From Mesorhizobium sp. M7A.F.Ca.US.008.03.1.1 (GTDB lineage Bacteria; Pseudomonadota; Alphaproteobacteria; Rhizobiales; Rhizobiaceae), in contig NZ_RZRU01000009.1 of assembly GCF_003997495.1 (NCBI RefSeq), positions 186,001 through 250,000 of the forward strand: a stretch of 64,000 bases of DNA, given 5' to 3'. Positions 17,177 through 26,376 of this stretch are shown here, piece after piece (within the stretch, counting starts at the first letter, position 1; each line of letters begins with the position of its first letter). A model generated the notes under the pieces. The model did not search any database. It was not told the origin of the DNA and worked only from the letters and a program-made list of their open reading frames with translations. The position numbers and the translations under genes are program-made.

Positions 17177-18352
17177 ATGGCAGTTTCACGCCTGCGGAGC
17201 TATTCCGGTCCCGCGGTTCTCTCCTATGGATTCAGGCCCTTCTTCCTCCTCGGGTCGCTGTATGCCGCGCTCTCCATTCTGCTCTGGCTGCCGATGTATG
17301 CAGGCGAGCTTGTTGCCCACAGTGTGTTTGTCCCGGTCGACTGGCATATCCACGAGATGCTGTTCGGCTATCTGCCGGCGATCGTTACCGGGTTCCTGCT
17401 GACCGCCATCCCGAACTGGACGGGCCGGCTGCCCGTGCGGGGACCGCCGTTGCTGGCGCTGGTTGTCCTGTGGCTTGCCGGCCGCGCCGCTGTCTTCTTC
17501 TCGGCGGATATCGGCTGGCCAGCCGCCGCCGTGATCGATGGCGCTTTTCTGCTCGCGGTCGCTGCGGCGGCGGCACGCGAAATCGTCGCGGGACGGAACT
17601 GGCGCAATCTCAAGGTGCTGCTGCCGCTTGCCGTCCTGGCTGGCGCTAATGGCGCGTTCCACATCGAGGCGCACCTTCAAGGCACATCCGACATCAGCCG
17701 CAGGCTCGGTATGGCTGCGACGATCATGCTCATCTCGCTGATCGGTGGGCGCATCATTCCGAGCTTCACGCGCAACTGGCTCGTCCGCGAAAATCCTGGC
17801 AGGCTGCCTGCGCCGTTTGACCGTTTTGACGTCGTCTCGATAGCCATCTCAGTGATCGCTCTCGGAGCATGGACGTTCGCCCCCGATAACAATGCCTCAG
17901 GAATGCTTATGGCTGTCGCCGCGATCTGCCAGGCGTGGCGTCTGTCGCGCTGGGCTGGCGAGCGCACATTGCGCGATCCGCTCGTGCTCGTACTCCATCT
18001 TGCATATGCCTTTGTGCCGGTCGGTCTCACCCTTGTCTCGGCGTCGGTCTTCTTCCCCGATGCCGTACCAGCGGCGGCGGGATTTCACGCGCTCGGAACG
18101 GGTGCGGTCGGCGCGATGACGCTTGCCGTGATGACCCGCGCAACGCTCGGGCACACCGGGCGAGAGCTCAAGGCTGGAAGAGGCGCCTCGTTCATCTTCG
18201 TAGCCGTCCTTCTCGCGGGATCATTGAGAATCCTGGCCGCCTTCGTCCCCTCTGGGCTGGTGATCGACATTGCCGGTGCCGCCTGGGTGGCGGCATTTTC
18301 CGGCTTCATTCTGGTCTACGGCAACGCATTGATGACGCCAAAGGCGCGGTGA
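17177..18352 (+). CDS. nnrS: NnrS haem-copper membrane protein
   Basis: Polytopic membrane protein of 391 residues, about 12 helices, with NnrS features: GFRPFFLLG near the start, WHIHEMLFGY in the second helix region, GGRIIPSFTRNWL, and HALGTGAVGAMTLAVMTRATLGHTGR. NnrS relieves nitrosative stress during denitrification. It is in line with the pseudoazurin gene and convergent with nirV. Confidence 0.92.
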   Translation: MAVSRLRSYSGPAVLSYGFRPFFLLGSLYAALSILLWLPMYAGELVAHSVFVPVDWHIHEMLFGYLPAIVTGFLLTAIPNWTGRLPVRGPPLLALVVLWLAGRAAVFFSADIGWPAAAVIDGAFLLAVAAAAAREIVAGRNWRNLKVLLPLAVLAGANGAFHIEAHLQGTSDISRRLGMAATIMLISLIGGRIIPSFTRNWLVRENPGRLPAPFDRFDVVSIAISVIALGAWTFAPDNNASGMLMAVAAICQAWRLSRWAGERTLRDPLVLVLHLAYAFVPVGLTLVSASVFFPDAVPAAAGFHALGTGAVGAMTLAVMTRATLGHTGRELKAGRGASFIFVAVLLAGSLRILAAFVPSGLVIDIAGAAWVAAFSGFILVYGNALMTPKAR

Positions 18353-18410
18353 GCCGGCGGGGAGAGCCGGCGACCGTCGAAATGCGAATGCAGCAGCCGC
18401 TTCAGATTTG

Positions 18411-19280
18411 TCAGGCAATGCCGAGGTAACCGATGACGCGGTTCACCCACCCCCGATGGTCCCGGACCAGCCTGAATCCCAGATTGTCCGGAGGCGTGCC
18501 AACGGCACAGCCGCCGCTCTTTCCGTCGCTAACGAAGTTCGACATATAGGCTCTGTGAAGTCCTTCAAGGACGTGGACGCCGCAATTGTCGACCGAACTT
18601 GCAACACCGCTCCCATCGGGAGCCAACGTGGTGCGGATATAGCAAGTCGAGGTCCACTCCCAGACGTTGCCGGAAAAGTCGGCGAGGCCCAGGGAATTCA
18701 TACCAAAAGAGCCGCGGCTCCTGGGCAACGGGTCCGGTTTGCGATTGAGGTCCACCTCGGCCCTATAGCTGGTGAGCCAACGCCTGGCGGGGTTGCTGGC
18801 GTCGTTTTCGACGCCCTCGAATTCGCCGGCGAACCGCTCCGCCGCGGCAAACGCCCATTCTTCGTCGGATGGCAGCCGCCATTTGTCGCCGGTCACGTCC
18901 GAATACCACCGGGCGTAGGCATTGGCATCGAGATAGCTCACACCGGTCACGGGCGCGCTGACTGGGATCGTGCGCATTTCCTGTGGCGGTGGGCAGCTGC
19001 CAGCCGCGGCACAGGCCGCATAGTCGGCCGCGCTAACTTGATAGGTCATGATTTCAAGAGGGGTGTTGAACTGTCGCTTGAGGCGGGGATTGGCTTGCGG
19101 GCGTCCATCCTTGAGGAACTCGCCCGGCGTCGGATAGGTGATCGAACCGGAAAGCAAGACAACCGTCATAGCGGTGGGGTGGGGTTGTCGATCCCCGAAG
19201 ACCGCCGGTATCGAGAGCCCTACCGGAATAGCAGCGGCGGCCAGGGTGACTGAGGCAACCTTCAAGATGTAAGGAGACAT
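18411..19280 (-). CDS. nirV: NirV, formylglycine-generating-enzyme-like protein
   Basis: Exported protein of 289 residues with an N-terminal signal or anchor helix and an FGE-sulfatase (SUMF1) fold: VSYLDANAYARWYS, WRLPSDEEWAFAA, SLGLADFSGNVWEWT, NLGFRLVRD. NirV accompanies nirK in many rhizobia; its exact role is unsettled. It starts 54 bases after nirK and is presumably co-transcribed from the NnrR-box promoter. Confidence 0.9.
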   Translation of the reverse strand: MSPYILKVASVTLAAAAIPVGLSIPAVFGDRQPHPTAMTVVLLSGSITYPTPGEFLKDGRPQANPRLKRQFNTPLEIMTYQVSAADYAACAAAGSCPPPQEMRTIPVSAPVTGVSYLDANAYARWYSDVTGDKWRLPSDEEWAFAAAERFAGEFEGVENDASNPARRWLTSYRAEVDLNRKPDPLPRSRGSFGMNSLGLADFSGNVWEWTSTCYIRTTLAPDGSGVASSVDNCGVHVLEGLHRAYMSNFVSDGKSGGCAVGTPPDNLGFRLVRDHRGWVNRVIGYLGIA

Positions 19281-19294
19281 GGCTTTTGTCCATA

Positions 19295-19317
19295 CCCGGA
19301 CAGCGACGCTGTCCGGG
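19295..19317 (-). other. Strong intercistronic hairpin between nirK and nirV
   Basis: CCCGGACAGCG and CGCTGTCCGGG form a near-perfect 11-bp stem separated by one base, 16 bases after the nirK stop and 14 before the nirV start. There is no T-run, so it is more likely an mRNA stability or processing element than a terminator. Confidence 0.5.
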
Positions 19318-19333
19318 GTAAATTGGAGTGCCG

Positions 19334-20440
19334 TCAGTTGGTGGCGATGGGTTTCGGCGCCTCGACCTGCGTCATCAAATCATCATTCCACTCGCCCTCG
19401 ACCATGAAGTGAGCGGTCGCCCCGAGTTCCACGGCCTCGATCAGATTGTGATTAACGTAGGCGTAGACGCCGGGCTGCAGGAACGTATAGAGCGCGGATC
19501 CGGCGGAGCCGCCACGAATGAACCAGGTTTCCAGATCCTTGGCCGGCGGGTTGGCGAATTTGCCCTGTTCCCAGACATAGTCGCCGTGACCGCCGATCAG
19601 ATGCGGCCGCGTATCGCGGTTGGCCTGCGAATGCACGATCAGCACGGTCTCGCCGACCTTCGCCTTCATGGCGTTGTCGCCGGTCAGCGAACCGACCTTG
19701 CCGTTGAACACGACATGCGTCGGGATCAGCCCGCGCATGACCTTGACGATGTCGTCGTAACCGTCGCCCGCCGACTCGTAGCTCTTGTAATTGCCCTTCT
19801 CGTCGCGCGGAATGTAGAAGTCGCTTTCGCCGATGTAGAAAATCTTGTCGTATTTGACCGGCTTGCCCTTGTCGTTCCTGAGGCCGTCGCGCGGCAGCAC
19901 CATGATGGCGCCGTTCATGCCGGAGACGACATGCCACGGGATCATCGGTCCGCCGGGGGCACAGTGATAGACGAACGTTCCCGTTCGGGTGGCCTTGAAG
20001 CGCAGCGTCACCTGTTCGCCGGGATTGATCAAGGTGAGGGCGCCGCCGCCGAGCGCACCGGTCGCGGCATGGAAGTCGATGTTGTGGGCAAGGGAGTTGG
20101 TATCAGGATTGATGAGCGTCAGTTCGACATAATCGTCCTGGTGCACGACCATCAGCGGGCCCGGGATCGAGCCGTTGTAAGTCATTGCATTGAGCTGCGT
20201 CCCGTCGGCGTCGATGACCATCGGTTTTTCCTCGATCGTCATGGTGAATTCGACGATCTTCGGTCCGCCCTTGGCCACCTGGTCGTGCGGATGCACAAAA
20301 GGCGGTGCCAAGAGCTTGATCTTTTCGCGGGGAAGCCCTCGAATGTCGGCCTTCGTCACCGTTGCCGAAAATGCGGGCAGTGCGGCCACGGCGGCGGCAC
20401 CAATCACCGCTCCGAAAAGGGTTTCGCGTCGCGTGATCAT
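19334..20440 (-). CDS. nirK: Copper-containing nitrite reductase NirK
   Basis: Periplasmic enzyme of 368 residues reducing nitrite to NO. It has a Tat-type signal ([20 protein letters not shown]) and two cupredoxin domains. Ligands by alignment to known NirK: type 1 copper H119, C160, H170, M175; type 2 copper H124, H159 and a histidine in VNHNLIEA; catalytic D122. All are present, so it should be active. The NnrR-type box is 63 bases upstream. No nor or nos genes are in the window. Confidence 0.95.
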   Translation of the reverse strand: MITRRETLFGAVIGAAAVAALPAFSATVTKADIRGLPREKIKLLAPPFVHPHDQVAKGGPKIVEFTMTIEEKPMVIDADGTQLNAMTYNGSIPGPLMVVHQDDYVELTLINPDTNSLAHNIDFHAATGALGGGALTLINPGEQVTLRFKATRTGTFVYHCAPGGPMIPWHVVSGMNGAIMVLPRDGLRNDKGKPVKYDKIFYIGESDFYIPRDEKGNYKSYESAGDGYDDIVKVMRGLIPTHVVFNGKVGSLTGDNAMKAKVGETVLIVHSQANRDTRPHLIGGHGDYVWEQGKFANPPAKDLETWFIRGGSAGSALYTFLQPGVYAYVNHNLIEAVELGATAHFMVEGEWNDDLMTQVEAPKPIATN

Positions 20441-20886
20441 ATCAATCTCCTATCTCTACCGTTGCGGATGAGCAGAAGGTAACTGACCTGACGCAGCGTT
20501 TCTTTGCGCTGGCGCAAATTGCTGAGTGTTAATCGGAGCAACAACAGCCCTCGGACTGCGGCAATCTTGTGCGCCAAGTTTGAGATGCCGCAGTTTGGTG
20601 TCGAGGTTTTCTGCAAGCGTCCGCAGCCATTGGCTCCCTGAAGAACAGCGGCCGCCATTGCCTTTACAGAAGATCAGAATTCGCTCGGTGGCCAAGCCCA
20701 GCAGAAAAAGGCCGCGGCCATCGCATTTCCGTCAGGACGGGCGTCGTCGTTGCCGACAGCGTGCTCGGCAAGTATGAAGTGCTGCTCTACGCCGAAGGAA
20801 CTCGCCATCGGCGTCACTGTGAAGGAGGTGCGAAAAGAGAACAGAACCCATCAGGGGCTCTGCTTTGCGTCCCCGCTTTTCCGCAG
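20441..20886. other. Intergenic region between nirK and CBS-BON copy 2
   Basis: Holds the nirK promoter with its NnrR box at the left. The rest has only short weak frames on both strands (for example a TTG-started minus frame reading ATERILIFCKGNGG) that I cannot assign. It may contain remains of a lost gene. Confidence 0.4.
20504..20517. promoter_or_regulatory. NnrR-type box of nirK
   Basis: TTGCGCTGGCGCAA, perfect TTGCG-N4-CGCAA palindrome, 63 bases upstream of the nirK ATG. Confidence 0.85.
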
Positions 20887-21588
20887 CTACGAAACCATCA
20901 TCACCGAGAACGTATCTGTACGAAGGACGAGGCTGTCCTTGACGTGTACGACCCCCGCAACGTTCTCCGCCGCAACGATCGCAGCTGTCCGTTGACGCTC
21001 GTCAACAATCGCCCCCGTCAGTTCGACGACGCCATCGATGACCCTAACTTCAATCAAGTCACCACCACTCCACGATTGTCCTTGCAGTTCGGTAAGTATC
21101 GCCTTGCGGATCAGGTCGTCATCGGGTGAAGTTGTACCCTGTTTCGGCAGTGCGCGGATCAGGACAGGCAGCAAATCAGTTCGCGTGATGATGCCGACGA
21201 CCCTTTCCCGATCGACAATCGGGACATTGTTGATGCGATGCTGCATCATCAAGGTCACAATCTGTGCAATCGAGGCGCTTGGAGCCGCCGAAATGACGGC
21301 TGTGTTCATCACCTCATGGACGATCCGTCCGTTCGAGCGCACATAGTCATCGGCGATTGTGCCCGGGCCAAGATCAAACTCCAGCCAGCGTGGACGCACA
21401 CGCTGAGTCCCAAGTTCTTGTCGGCGCAAGAAATCGCTTTTGCTTACAATGCCAACCAAGGCACCGTCGCGGTCTGTTACCGGGAGGCAGCTGACTTTGT
21501 TTGAAAGCATGAGTTCGGCCGCTTCGGCGATCGTCGCGTTCGCATCCGTCGTGATGACTGGCTTCGTCATAATGGCTTCGGCTTGCAT
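20887..21588 (-). CDS. CBS-domain pair plus BON domain protein (copy 2)
   Basis: Protein of 233 residues, paralogous over its whole length to the protein at 6828-7526: two CBS motifs (MQAEAIMTKPVITTDANATI; MQHRINNVPIVDRERVVGII) and a C-terminal BON domain (VIDGVVELTGAIVDERQR). ATG 21588 has AGGAGGG just upstream. Its FNR-like box overlaps the 3' end of fixS, so it is probably expressed both by read-through of fixGHIS and from its own promoter. Confidence 0.88.
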   Translation of the reverse strand: MQAEAIMTKPVITTDANATIAEAAELMLSNKVSCLPVTDRDGALVGIVSKSDFLRRQELGTQRVRPRWLEFDLGPGTIADDYVRSNGRIVHEVMNTAVISAAPSASIAQIVTLMMQHRINNVPIVDRERVVGIITRTDLLPVLIRALPKQGTTSPDDDLIRKAILTELQGQSWSGGDLIEVRVIDGVVELTGAIVDERQRTAAIVAAENVAGVVHVKDSLVLRTDTFSVMMVS

Positions 21589-21644
21589 CCTCACCCTCCT
21601 GATTTTTCGTCGGACGACGATGGGACATCCCGACCCGCGGCGCT

Positions 21645-21658
21645 TTGATCTGAGTCAC
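21645..21658. promoter_or_regulatory. FNR/FixK-type box inside the end of fixS
   Basis: TTGATCTGAGTCAC, one base from the TTGAT-N4-GTCAA pattern, 57 bases upstream of CBS-BON copy 2. It overlaps the fixS stop codon. Confidence 0.6.
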
Positions 21659-21825
21659 TTGGAACGAGTGGCATTCTCCGCGCCTTCGTCGCTGTCGATG
21701 AGAATGCGCTCCGCCGCGCCATCGAGATCCTCGTACTGGCCGCTTCTCAACGCCCAAAGGAAGCCGGAGAGGCCGAGTGCGCCAAGGAATAGCGCTACGG
21801 GGATGAGGTAGACGAGCGTCGTCAT
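21655..21825 (-). CDS. fixS: FixS/CcoS, cbb3 oxidase assembly protein
   Basis: Small single-helix protein of 56 residues: MTTLVYLIPVALFLGALGLS, then GFLWALRSGQYEDLDGAAERIL. The W-x5-GQ-(Y/F)-x-D-x-D/E pattern after the helix is typical of CcoS. It is needed for haem and copper insertion into cbb3 oxidase. ATG overlaps the fixI stop (ATGA). Last gene of fixGHIS. Confidence 0.93.
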   Translation of the reverse strand: MTTLVYLIPVALFLGALGLSGFLWALRSGQYEDLDGAAERILIDSDEGAENATRSK

Positions 21826-24110
21826 GAGGATTGGGCCAATTCGTTGATTTCGGATCGTTTGGAGGGCCGAACCTCTTTCGCCAGCGAACCTGGCATGGAA
21901 CTCCGCAAACGCATTGCATTGCCAATGACAAGCAGCGATGACGCCGACATGGCAATCGCCGCTATCAATGGCGTGACTTGCCCGAGAATGGCGATCGGCA
22001 CAGCGACAGCATTGTAGACGATGGCGATGGCGATGTTCTGGCGGATCAGGTTTCCCGCATTGCGCGAGACGTTCATCGCCAGAGGAACGGCAAGAAGGCT
22101 TTCGCGCAGGAACACGAAGTCGGCTGCGTTGCGGCCAATGTCGGCGGCCGTGGCGGGTGCGATCGAGACATGCGCGGCGCTCAGCGCCGGCGTGTCGTTG
22201 AGCCCGTCGCCAACCATTAGAACCTTGTGCCCGTCTCTCGACAGGCTCTCAATGCGTTCAACCTTGCCGGATGGCAGCAGGCAGGGAACGAAGTCATCGA
22301 CACTCAACACGTCCGCAACCTCGGCGCAGGCTTTCGCGGTATCGCCCGACAGCATTTCCACCCGCATACCAGCGTTGTGCAGCTGGTCGATGGCTACCTT
22401 GGTATCGACGCGCAGCGCATCCTCGAAAACAAAGGACGCGACAATCATCCCGTTTTTCGTCAGGACTGTTCCGCCGTAGCCATGCTTGCCTTCGCGGCCA
22501 GTTCGAGCCTTCCAGCCAGCCCATCCGCGTCTGCCCAGCCGCCAGATGCTACCGGCGGCGGTGGCTTCGATCCCGAAACCCGGGTGCTCGGTCACAGCAT
22601 CGAATTTGTGCTGGCTGCTGCTGACGGCAAAGCCGGAAATGGCCTTTGAGTATGGATGACGCGAATGCGCGGCCAGGTCGGCAGCGATTGCCAGCATGGC
22701 GGCATCGATCGACGACGCATTGACGAGCCGTGGCTGTCCTAGCGTGAGCGTCCCGGTCTTGTCGAACACCGCCATGTCGACTGCCGCCAGGCGCTCCATG
22801 GCCGACCCATCCTTGACCATGATGCCGTGCTCGAACAGGCGCCGTGCGGCGACCACCTGGACGATTGGAACGGCGAGGCCAAGCGCGCAGGGGCACGTGA
22901 TGATGAGAACAGCGATGGCGATCGTCATCGCCCGGTGCCAGTCGCCGGTCGCCACCATCCAGCCAAGGAATGTCACGAAGGCGGTGAGATGAACCACAGG
23001 AGCATAAAGCGCTGAAACGCGGTCGGCGATCCGGCGGTAATGTGCGCGACCGCCCTCGGCGGCCTCCATCAGCCGAACCATCTCCGCCAAGAACGAATCC
23101 TTCGCGGCGGCAGTCGCCTCTATCGTCAGCGAGCCGGTAAGGTTGAGGACACCGGCCTGCACGGTATCTTCTGGCGCCACGCTTCTGGGCGTGCTCTCGC
23201 CGGAGACCAGGGAGCAGTCGACGTCCGATGTTCCACGCGCAATCTTGCCGTCGACGGGGATTCTTTCGCCGGCTGCAATGAGCAGCTGCATCTCTGGTTC
23301 GATCTCGCCAACCGGCAAATAGTCCCGTGCGCCGTCGCCGCGCAGCACCATGGCGCCACGCGCGGCCAACTGTGACAGACTCTTCACCGCGGTCCGAGCG
23401 CGTTCGCGCATCACGTGATCGAGCGTGCGCCCGATCAGGAGGAAGAACAGCAGCGATACCGACGCGTCGAAATAGGCGTGGTCGCCATGGGTGATCGTCT
23501 CATAGAGGCTCATGGCGTAGGCCAGCGAGACGCCGACTGCGATCGGCACGTCCATGTTCATGCGGCCGTGGCGCAGCGCATTCCACGCCGACCTGAAGAA
23601 GATACCGCCGGCGAAGGCGAGGGCGGGAATGGCGATCAGTGCCGAGACCCAGTGGAACAGGTCGCGCGTCGCGCCGTCGGCGCCGGACCAGACCGATACC
23701 GAGAGCAGCATGATGTTGCCCGCCGCAAAGCCGGCAACGGCGACGGCGCGTATGAGCTCGGATAGCGTCTTGTCCTTCGCATCGGTGTCGGCTTCGAACA
23801 GATGTGCCTGGTAGCCCAGGCGCCCGAGCACCGCGACCAATGGTGGAACCTCGCCGCCGCGCCACTGGACCGAGACCCGCTTCGTTGACAGGTTGACGCG
23901 CGCGGCCTCAACGCGGTCGAGCTTTCCCAAAGCCGTCTCGATCGTCTGGATGCAGGCGCCGCAGTGAACCATCGGTACCGAAAGGTCGGTCTGGTGAAGA
24001 TCATCGCCAAGCGATCGGCTCGCCAGCCTGACCTCCTGGCTTGACGGCAGGATTGAAGCGGGGCCGACCAGATCCAGCGCCATTTCAGCGCCCGGCGCAC
24101 AACAGCTCAT
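21822..24110 (-). CDS. fixI: FixI/CcoI, copper P-type ATPase
   Basis: P1B-type ATPase of 762 residues for copper delivery to cbb3 oxidase. Seen: cysteine-rich start (MSCCAPG), HMA domain with C50-G-A-C53, CPC in the transport helix (406-408, TCPCALGLAVP), phosphorylated D450 in DKTGTLT and the GDGLNDTPAL hinge. It overlaps fixH by four bases and fixS by ATGA. Confidence 0.95.
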   Translation of the reverse strand: MSCCAPGAEMALDLVGPASILPSSQEVRLASRSLGDDLHQTDLSVPMVHCGACIQTIETALGKLDRVEAARVNLSTKRVSVQWRGGEVPPLVAVLGRLGYQAHLFEADTDAKDKTLSELIRAVAVAGFAAGNIMLLSVSVWSGADGATRDLFHWVSALIAIPALAFAGGIFFRSAWNALRHGRMNMDVPIAVGVSLAYAMSLYETITHGDHAYFDASVSLLFFLLIGRTLDHVMRERARTAVKSLSQLAARGAMVLRGDGARDYLPVGEIEPEMQLLIAAGERIPVDGKIARGTSDVDCSLVSGESTPRSVAPEDTVQAGVLNLTGSLTIEATAAAKDSFLAEMVRLMEAAEGGRAHYRRIADRVSALYAPVVHLTAFVTFLGWMVATGDWHRAMTIAIAVLIITCPCALGLAVPIVQVVAARRLFEHGIMVKDGSAMERLAAVDMAVFDKTGTLTLGQPRLVNASSIDAAMLAIAADLAAHSRHPYSKAISGFAVSSSQHKFDAVTEHPGFGIEATAAGSIWRLGRRGWAGWKARTGREGKHGYGGTVLTKNGMIVASFVFEDALRVDTKVAIDQLHNAGMRVEMLSGDTAKACAEVADVLSVDDFVPCLLPSGKVERIESLSRDGHKVLMVGDGLNDTPALSAAHVSIAPATAADIGRNAADFVFLRESLLAVPLAMNVSRNAGNLIRQNIAIAIVYNAVAVPIAILGQVTPLIAAIAMSASSLLVIGNAMRLRSSMPGSLAKEVRPSKRSEINELAQSS

Positions 24111-24604
24111 TGCAGCGCTCCATGGGAAATCATGACCCTGTGGACTTCGCGGTAGGGCTCTGCCAGACCCGCGTCCGCGTCGACTTCGACGATCCAGACA
24201 CCGTCCTTCGGCATGTGCTGCGCAGCAAACTCCTCGCCCGAGGCGAGGGCGAGCGTGACGGCCTTATCCTCATTCTCGTAGGCGGGATGGCGAAACAGCA
24301 CCTTTACGCCATGCAAGAGAACCGGCTTGCCGGCGGCGTCGGTGAGGCTATAGCGGACTTCGCCCCAGGCGATGGTCAGCTTGCCGGTCCAGCCGAGGGC
24401 TGCCTGCGCGCGCCCTTCCTCGGCCTTCTTGTTGAACTGCTGGCTCGCCACATAGGTGTTTTCGACGACAAGGCCGGTCCAGCTTGTGTTGGCGAGCGTC
24501 GCCATTGTCAAATTGACCGCGATCACCACCCCGAAGAAGGCAAGGATGATGGCCAACATGTGCCTGCCGGTGAATTCGCGGGATTTGTGAGCGTTGGCGG
24601 TCAT
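24107..24604 (-). CDS. fixH: FixH, cbb3 oxidase accessory protein
   Basis: Membrane-anchored protein of 165 residues: helix at about 16-38 (GRHMLAIILAFFGVVIAVNL) then a periplasmic FixH domain (FNKKAEEGRAQAALGW, FRHPAYENEDKAV, ending in VWIVEVDADAG). Required with FixG and FixI for oxidase biogenesis. Overlaps both neighbours by four bases. Confidence 0.92.
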   Translation of the reverse strand: MTANAHKSREFTGRHMLAIILAFFGVVIAVNLTMATLANTSWTGLVVENTYVASQQFNKKAEEGRAQAALGWTGKLTIAWGEVRYSLTDAAGKPVLLHGVKVLFRHPAYENEDKAVTLALASGEEFAAQHMPKDGVWIVEVDADAGLAEPYREVHRVMISHGALQ

Positions 24605-26160
24605 CTGGCGATCTCCGGCGCGTTGAAGGTTGCGGTGTATTCGTCCGCCTCGAAGCTCGCCTTGTCCTCGACACGGAACGTGAAGGTTTGCGCTGTGCCG
24701 TGGATTTGATCGGCGGGCTGGCGCACGAAGACCTTCAGCATTTTCAGGCGGTCGGGTTCGACCGGAATGGCGAAAGAGCGGCCTGCCTGAACGTCGTCGC
24801 CGACCACGCTCATTTCAGCCCCTTGCAAGCCTTGCATCGTGACGATGATCGTCCTTGGCTCGGGGATCATGTTGAGCAGCTTGACGGTATAGCCGTTGCG
24901 GATCGAACCGTCGGACAGCGTCACGAACTGCGGATTGCGGTCATGCAGCACGTTCACTTCGAGCCGGTCGCGCGTCAGCAGCGAATAGAGCAGGCCCAGG
25001 CCGATCAGCGACCACATACCCATGTAGACATAGGTGCGCGGCCGAAAGATCTTGCGGATATGGAAATGCGCCACCTTGTCGGAGAACAGGCCATCAGCCG
25101 CCCTGACCAGCGACGGATTGACCGAACTCGCACCGCCTGCGGTCGCCAGCATCATGTTGGCGTTGTAGTCGGAGAGCGTGGCGTAGGAAATCAACCCGCG
25201 CTCCTTGCCGAGCTTGTCCATGACGCCGTCACAGGCGTCGATGCAAAGCGCGCAGGTGATGCATTCGAGCTGCTGGCCATCGCGAATGTCGATCCCCATC
25301 GGACAGACAGCGACACAGGCATTGCAGTCGACGCAGTCGCCGACGGGCTGCCCTGCGGCAAGAACCTTCTTGGCGTGACGTGAGCGCGGTTCGCCCCGCC
25401 AGTCATTGTAGGTGACGGTGAGCGAACTTTCGTCGAGCATGGCTGCCTGGATGCGCGGCCATGGGCACATATAGGTGCAGACCTGCTCGCGCATCAGCCC
25501 GCCGAACGTATAGGTCGTCGCCGTCAGCACGGCGACGGTAATGTAGGCGACAGGTGCCGCAGCGCCGGTGAAGAGCTCGCCGACCAGCGTCGGCGCATCG
25601 GCGAAATAGAAGATCCAGGCGCCGCCGGTCAGCGCACCTATGACCAGCCAGATGGCGTGTTTCGACACCCGCAGCACCAGCTTGCGGGCGGTCCAGGGCC
25701 CGGCATCGAGCTTGATACGAGCATTGCGATCGCCTTCGATGGCCCGCTCCACGACCAGGAACAGATCGACCCATACGGTCTGCGGGCATGTATAGCCGCA
25801 CCAGGCACGGCCGACAGTCGACGTGATGAGGAAAAGACCGACGCCGGCCATCACCAGAAGTCCGGCCACATAGTAGAATTCCTGCGGCCATATCTCGATG
25901 AAGAAGAAATAGAAGCGCCGGTTTGTGAGATCGAGCAGTACCGCCTGGTCCGGAGCAAACGGGCCCCGATCCCATCGCAACCACGGCGTCAAATAGTAGA
26001 TGCTGAGCGTGATCGCCATCACCAGCCATTTGAACCGGCGAAAGCTTCCCGAGGCCCGCTTTGGGAAGATCTTCTTGCGCGCGGCATACATTGGCTGGCG
26101 CACTTTGGCGGAGTTGACCGCCTCGGCTTCGAGCCGTTCTACCTGCGTATTGTCCAGCAC
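24601..26160 (-). CDS. fixG: FixG/CcoG, membrane iron-sulphur protein
   Basis: Protein of 519 residues with several helices and two 4Fe-4S motifs (CVDCNACVAVCPMGIDI; CITCALCIDACDGVMDKLG), plus a C-terminal immunoglobulin-like domain (about 405-519). It is linked to copper reduction for cbb3 assembly. The start is taken as GTG at 26160 (VLDNTQVERLEAEA) with GGAGA 6 bases upstream, giving the normal family length; the frame further upstream crosses the promoter and FNR box. Confidence 0.93.
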   Translation of the reverse strand: MLDNTQVERLEAEAVNSAKVRQPMYAARKKIFPKRASGSFRRFKWLVMAITLSIYYLTPWLRWDRGPFAPDQAVLLDLTNRRFYFFFIEIWPQEFYYVAGLLVMAGVGLFLITSTVGRAWCGYTCPQTVWVDLFLVVERAIEGDRNARIKLDAGPWTARKLVLRVSKHAIWLVIGALTGGAWIFYFADAPTLVGELFTGAAAPVAYITVAVLTATTYTFGGLMREQVCTYMCPWPRIQAAMLDESSLTVTYNDWRGEPRSRHAKKVLAAGQPVGDCVDCNACVAVCPMGIDIRDGQQLECITCALCIDACDGVMDKLGKERGLISYATLSDYNANMMLATAGGASSVNPSLVRAADGLFSDKVAHFHIRKIFRPRTYVYMGMWSLIGLGLLYSLLTRDRLEVNVLHDRNPQFVTLSDGSIRNGYTVKLLNMIPEPRTIIVTMQGLQGAEMSVVGDDVQAGRSFAIPVEPDRLKMLKVFVRQPADQIHGTAQTFTFRVEDKASFEADEYTATFNAPEIAR

Positions 26161-26275
26161 TGGTTTCTCCGTCGTGCAGCTTGTGATTTCGCCGGGCAAG
26201 TGACCTTGCTGGATGCAGGGAGGTGCGCGAAATACAGCGTCGAACGGATTGTGCCGCCGACTGGATTTCACCGCG

Positions 26276-26289
26276 TTGATGCAGGTCAA
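26276..26289. promoter_or_regulatory. FNR/FixK-type box of fixGHIS
   Basis: TTGATGCAGGTCAA, matching TTGAT-N4-GTCAA, about 115 bases upstream of the fixG GTG and downstream of the terminator-like hairpin after fixP. Confidence 0.8.
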
Positions 26290-26312
26290 TCGCCTGGACC
26301 ACGGAAACAAAT

Positions 26313-26337
26313 CGAGGCCCGGCAGAGCCGGGCCTCG
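26313..26337 (-). terminator. Hairpin between fixP and fixG
   Basis: CGAGGCCCGGC and GCCGGGCCTCG form a perfect 11-bp stem with an AGA loop, 40 bases after the fixP stop. On the minus strand it is followed by ATTTGTTT, a modest T-run. It separates fixNOQP from fixGHIS, which has its own FNR box just beyond. Confidence 0.7.
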
Positions 26338-26376
26338 TCGCTTGGGCGGTGAAGGGCAGGGAATAGGCCCCCGTTC

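Noticed and set aside
20456..20695. Minus-strand frame ATERILIFCKGNGG upstream of nirK
   Set aside because: TTG start only, runs through the NnrR box and nirK promoter, and no family match beyond a loose CxGN pattern.
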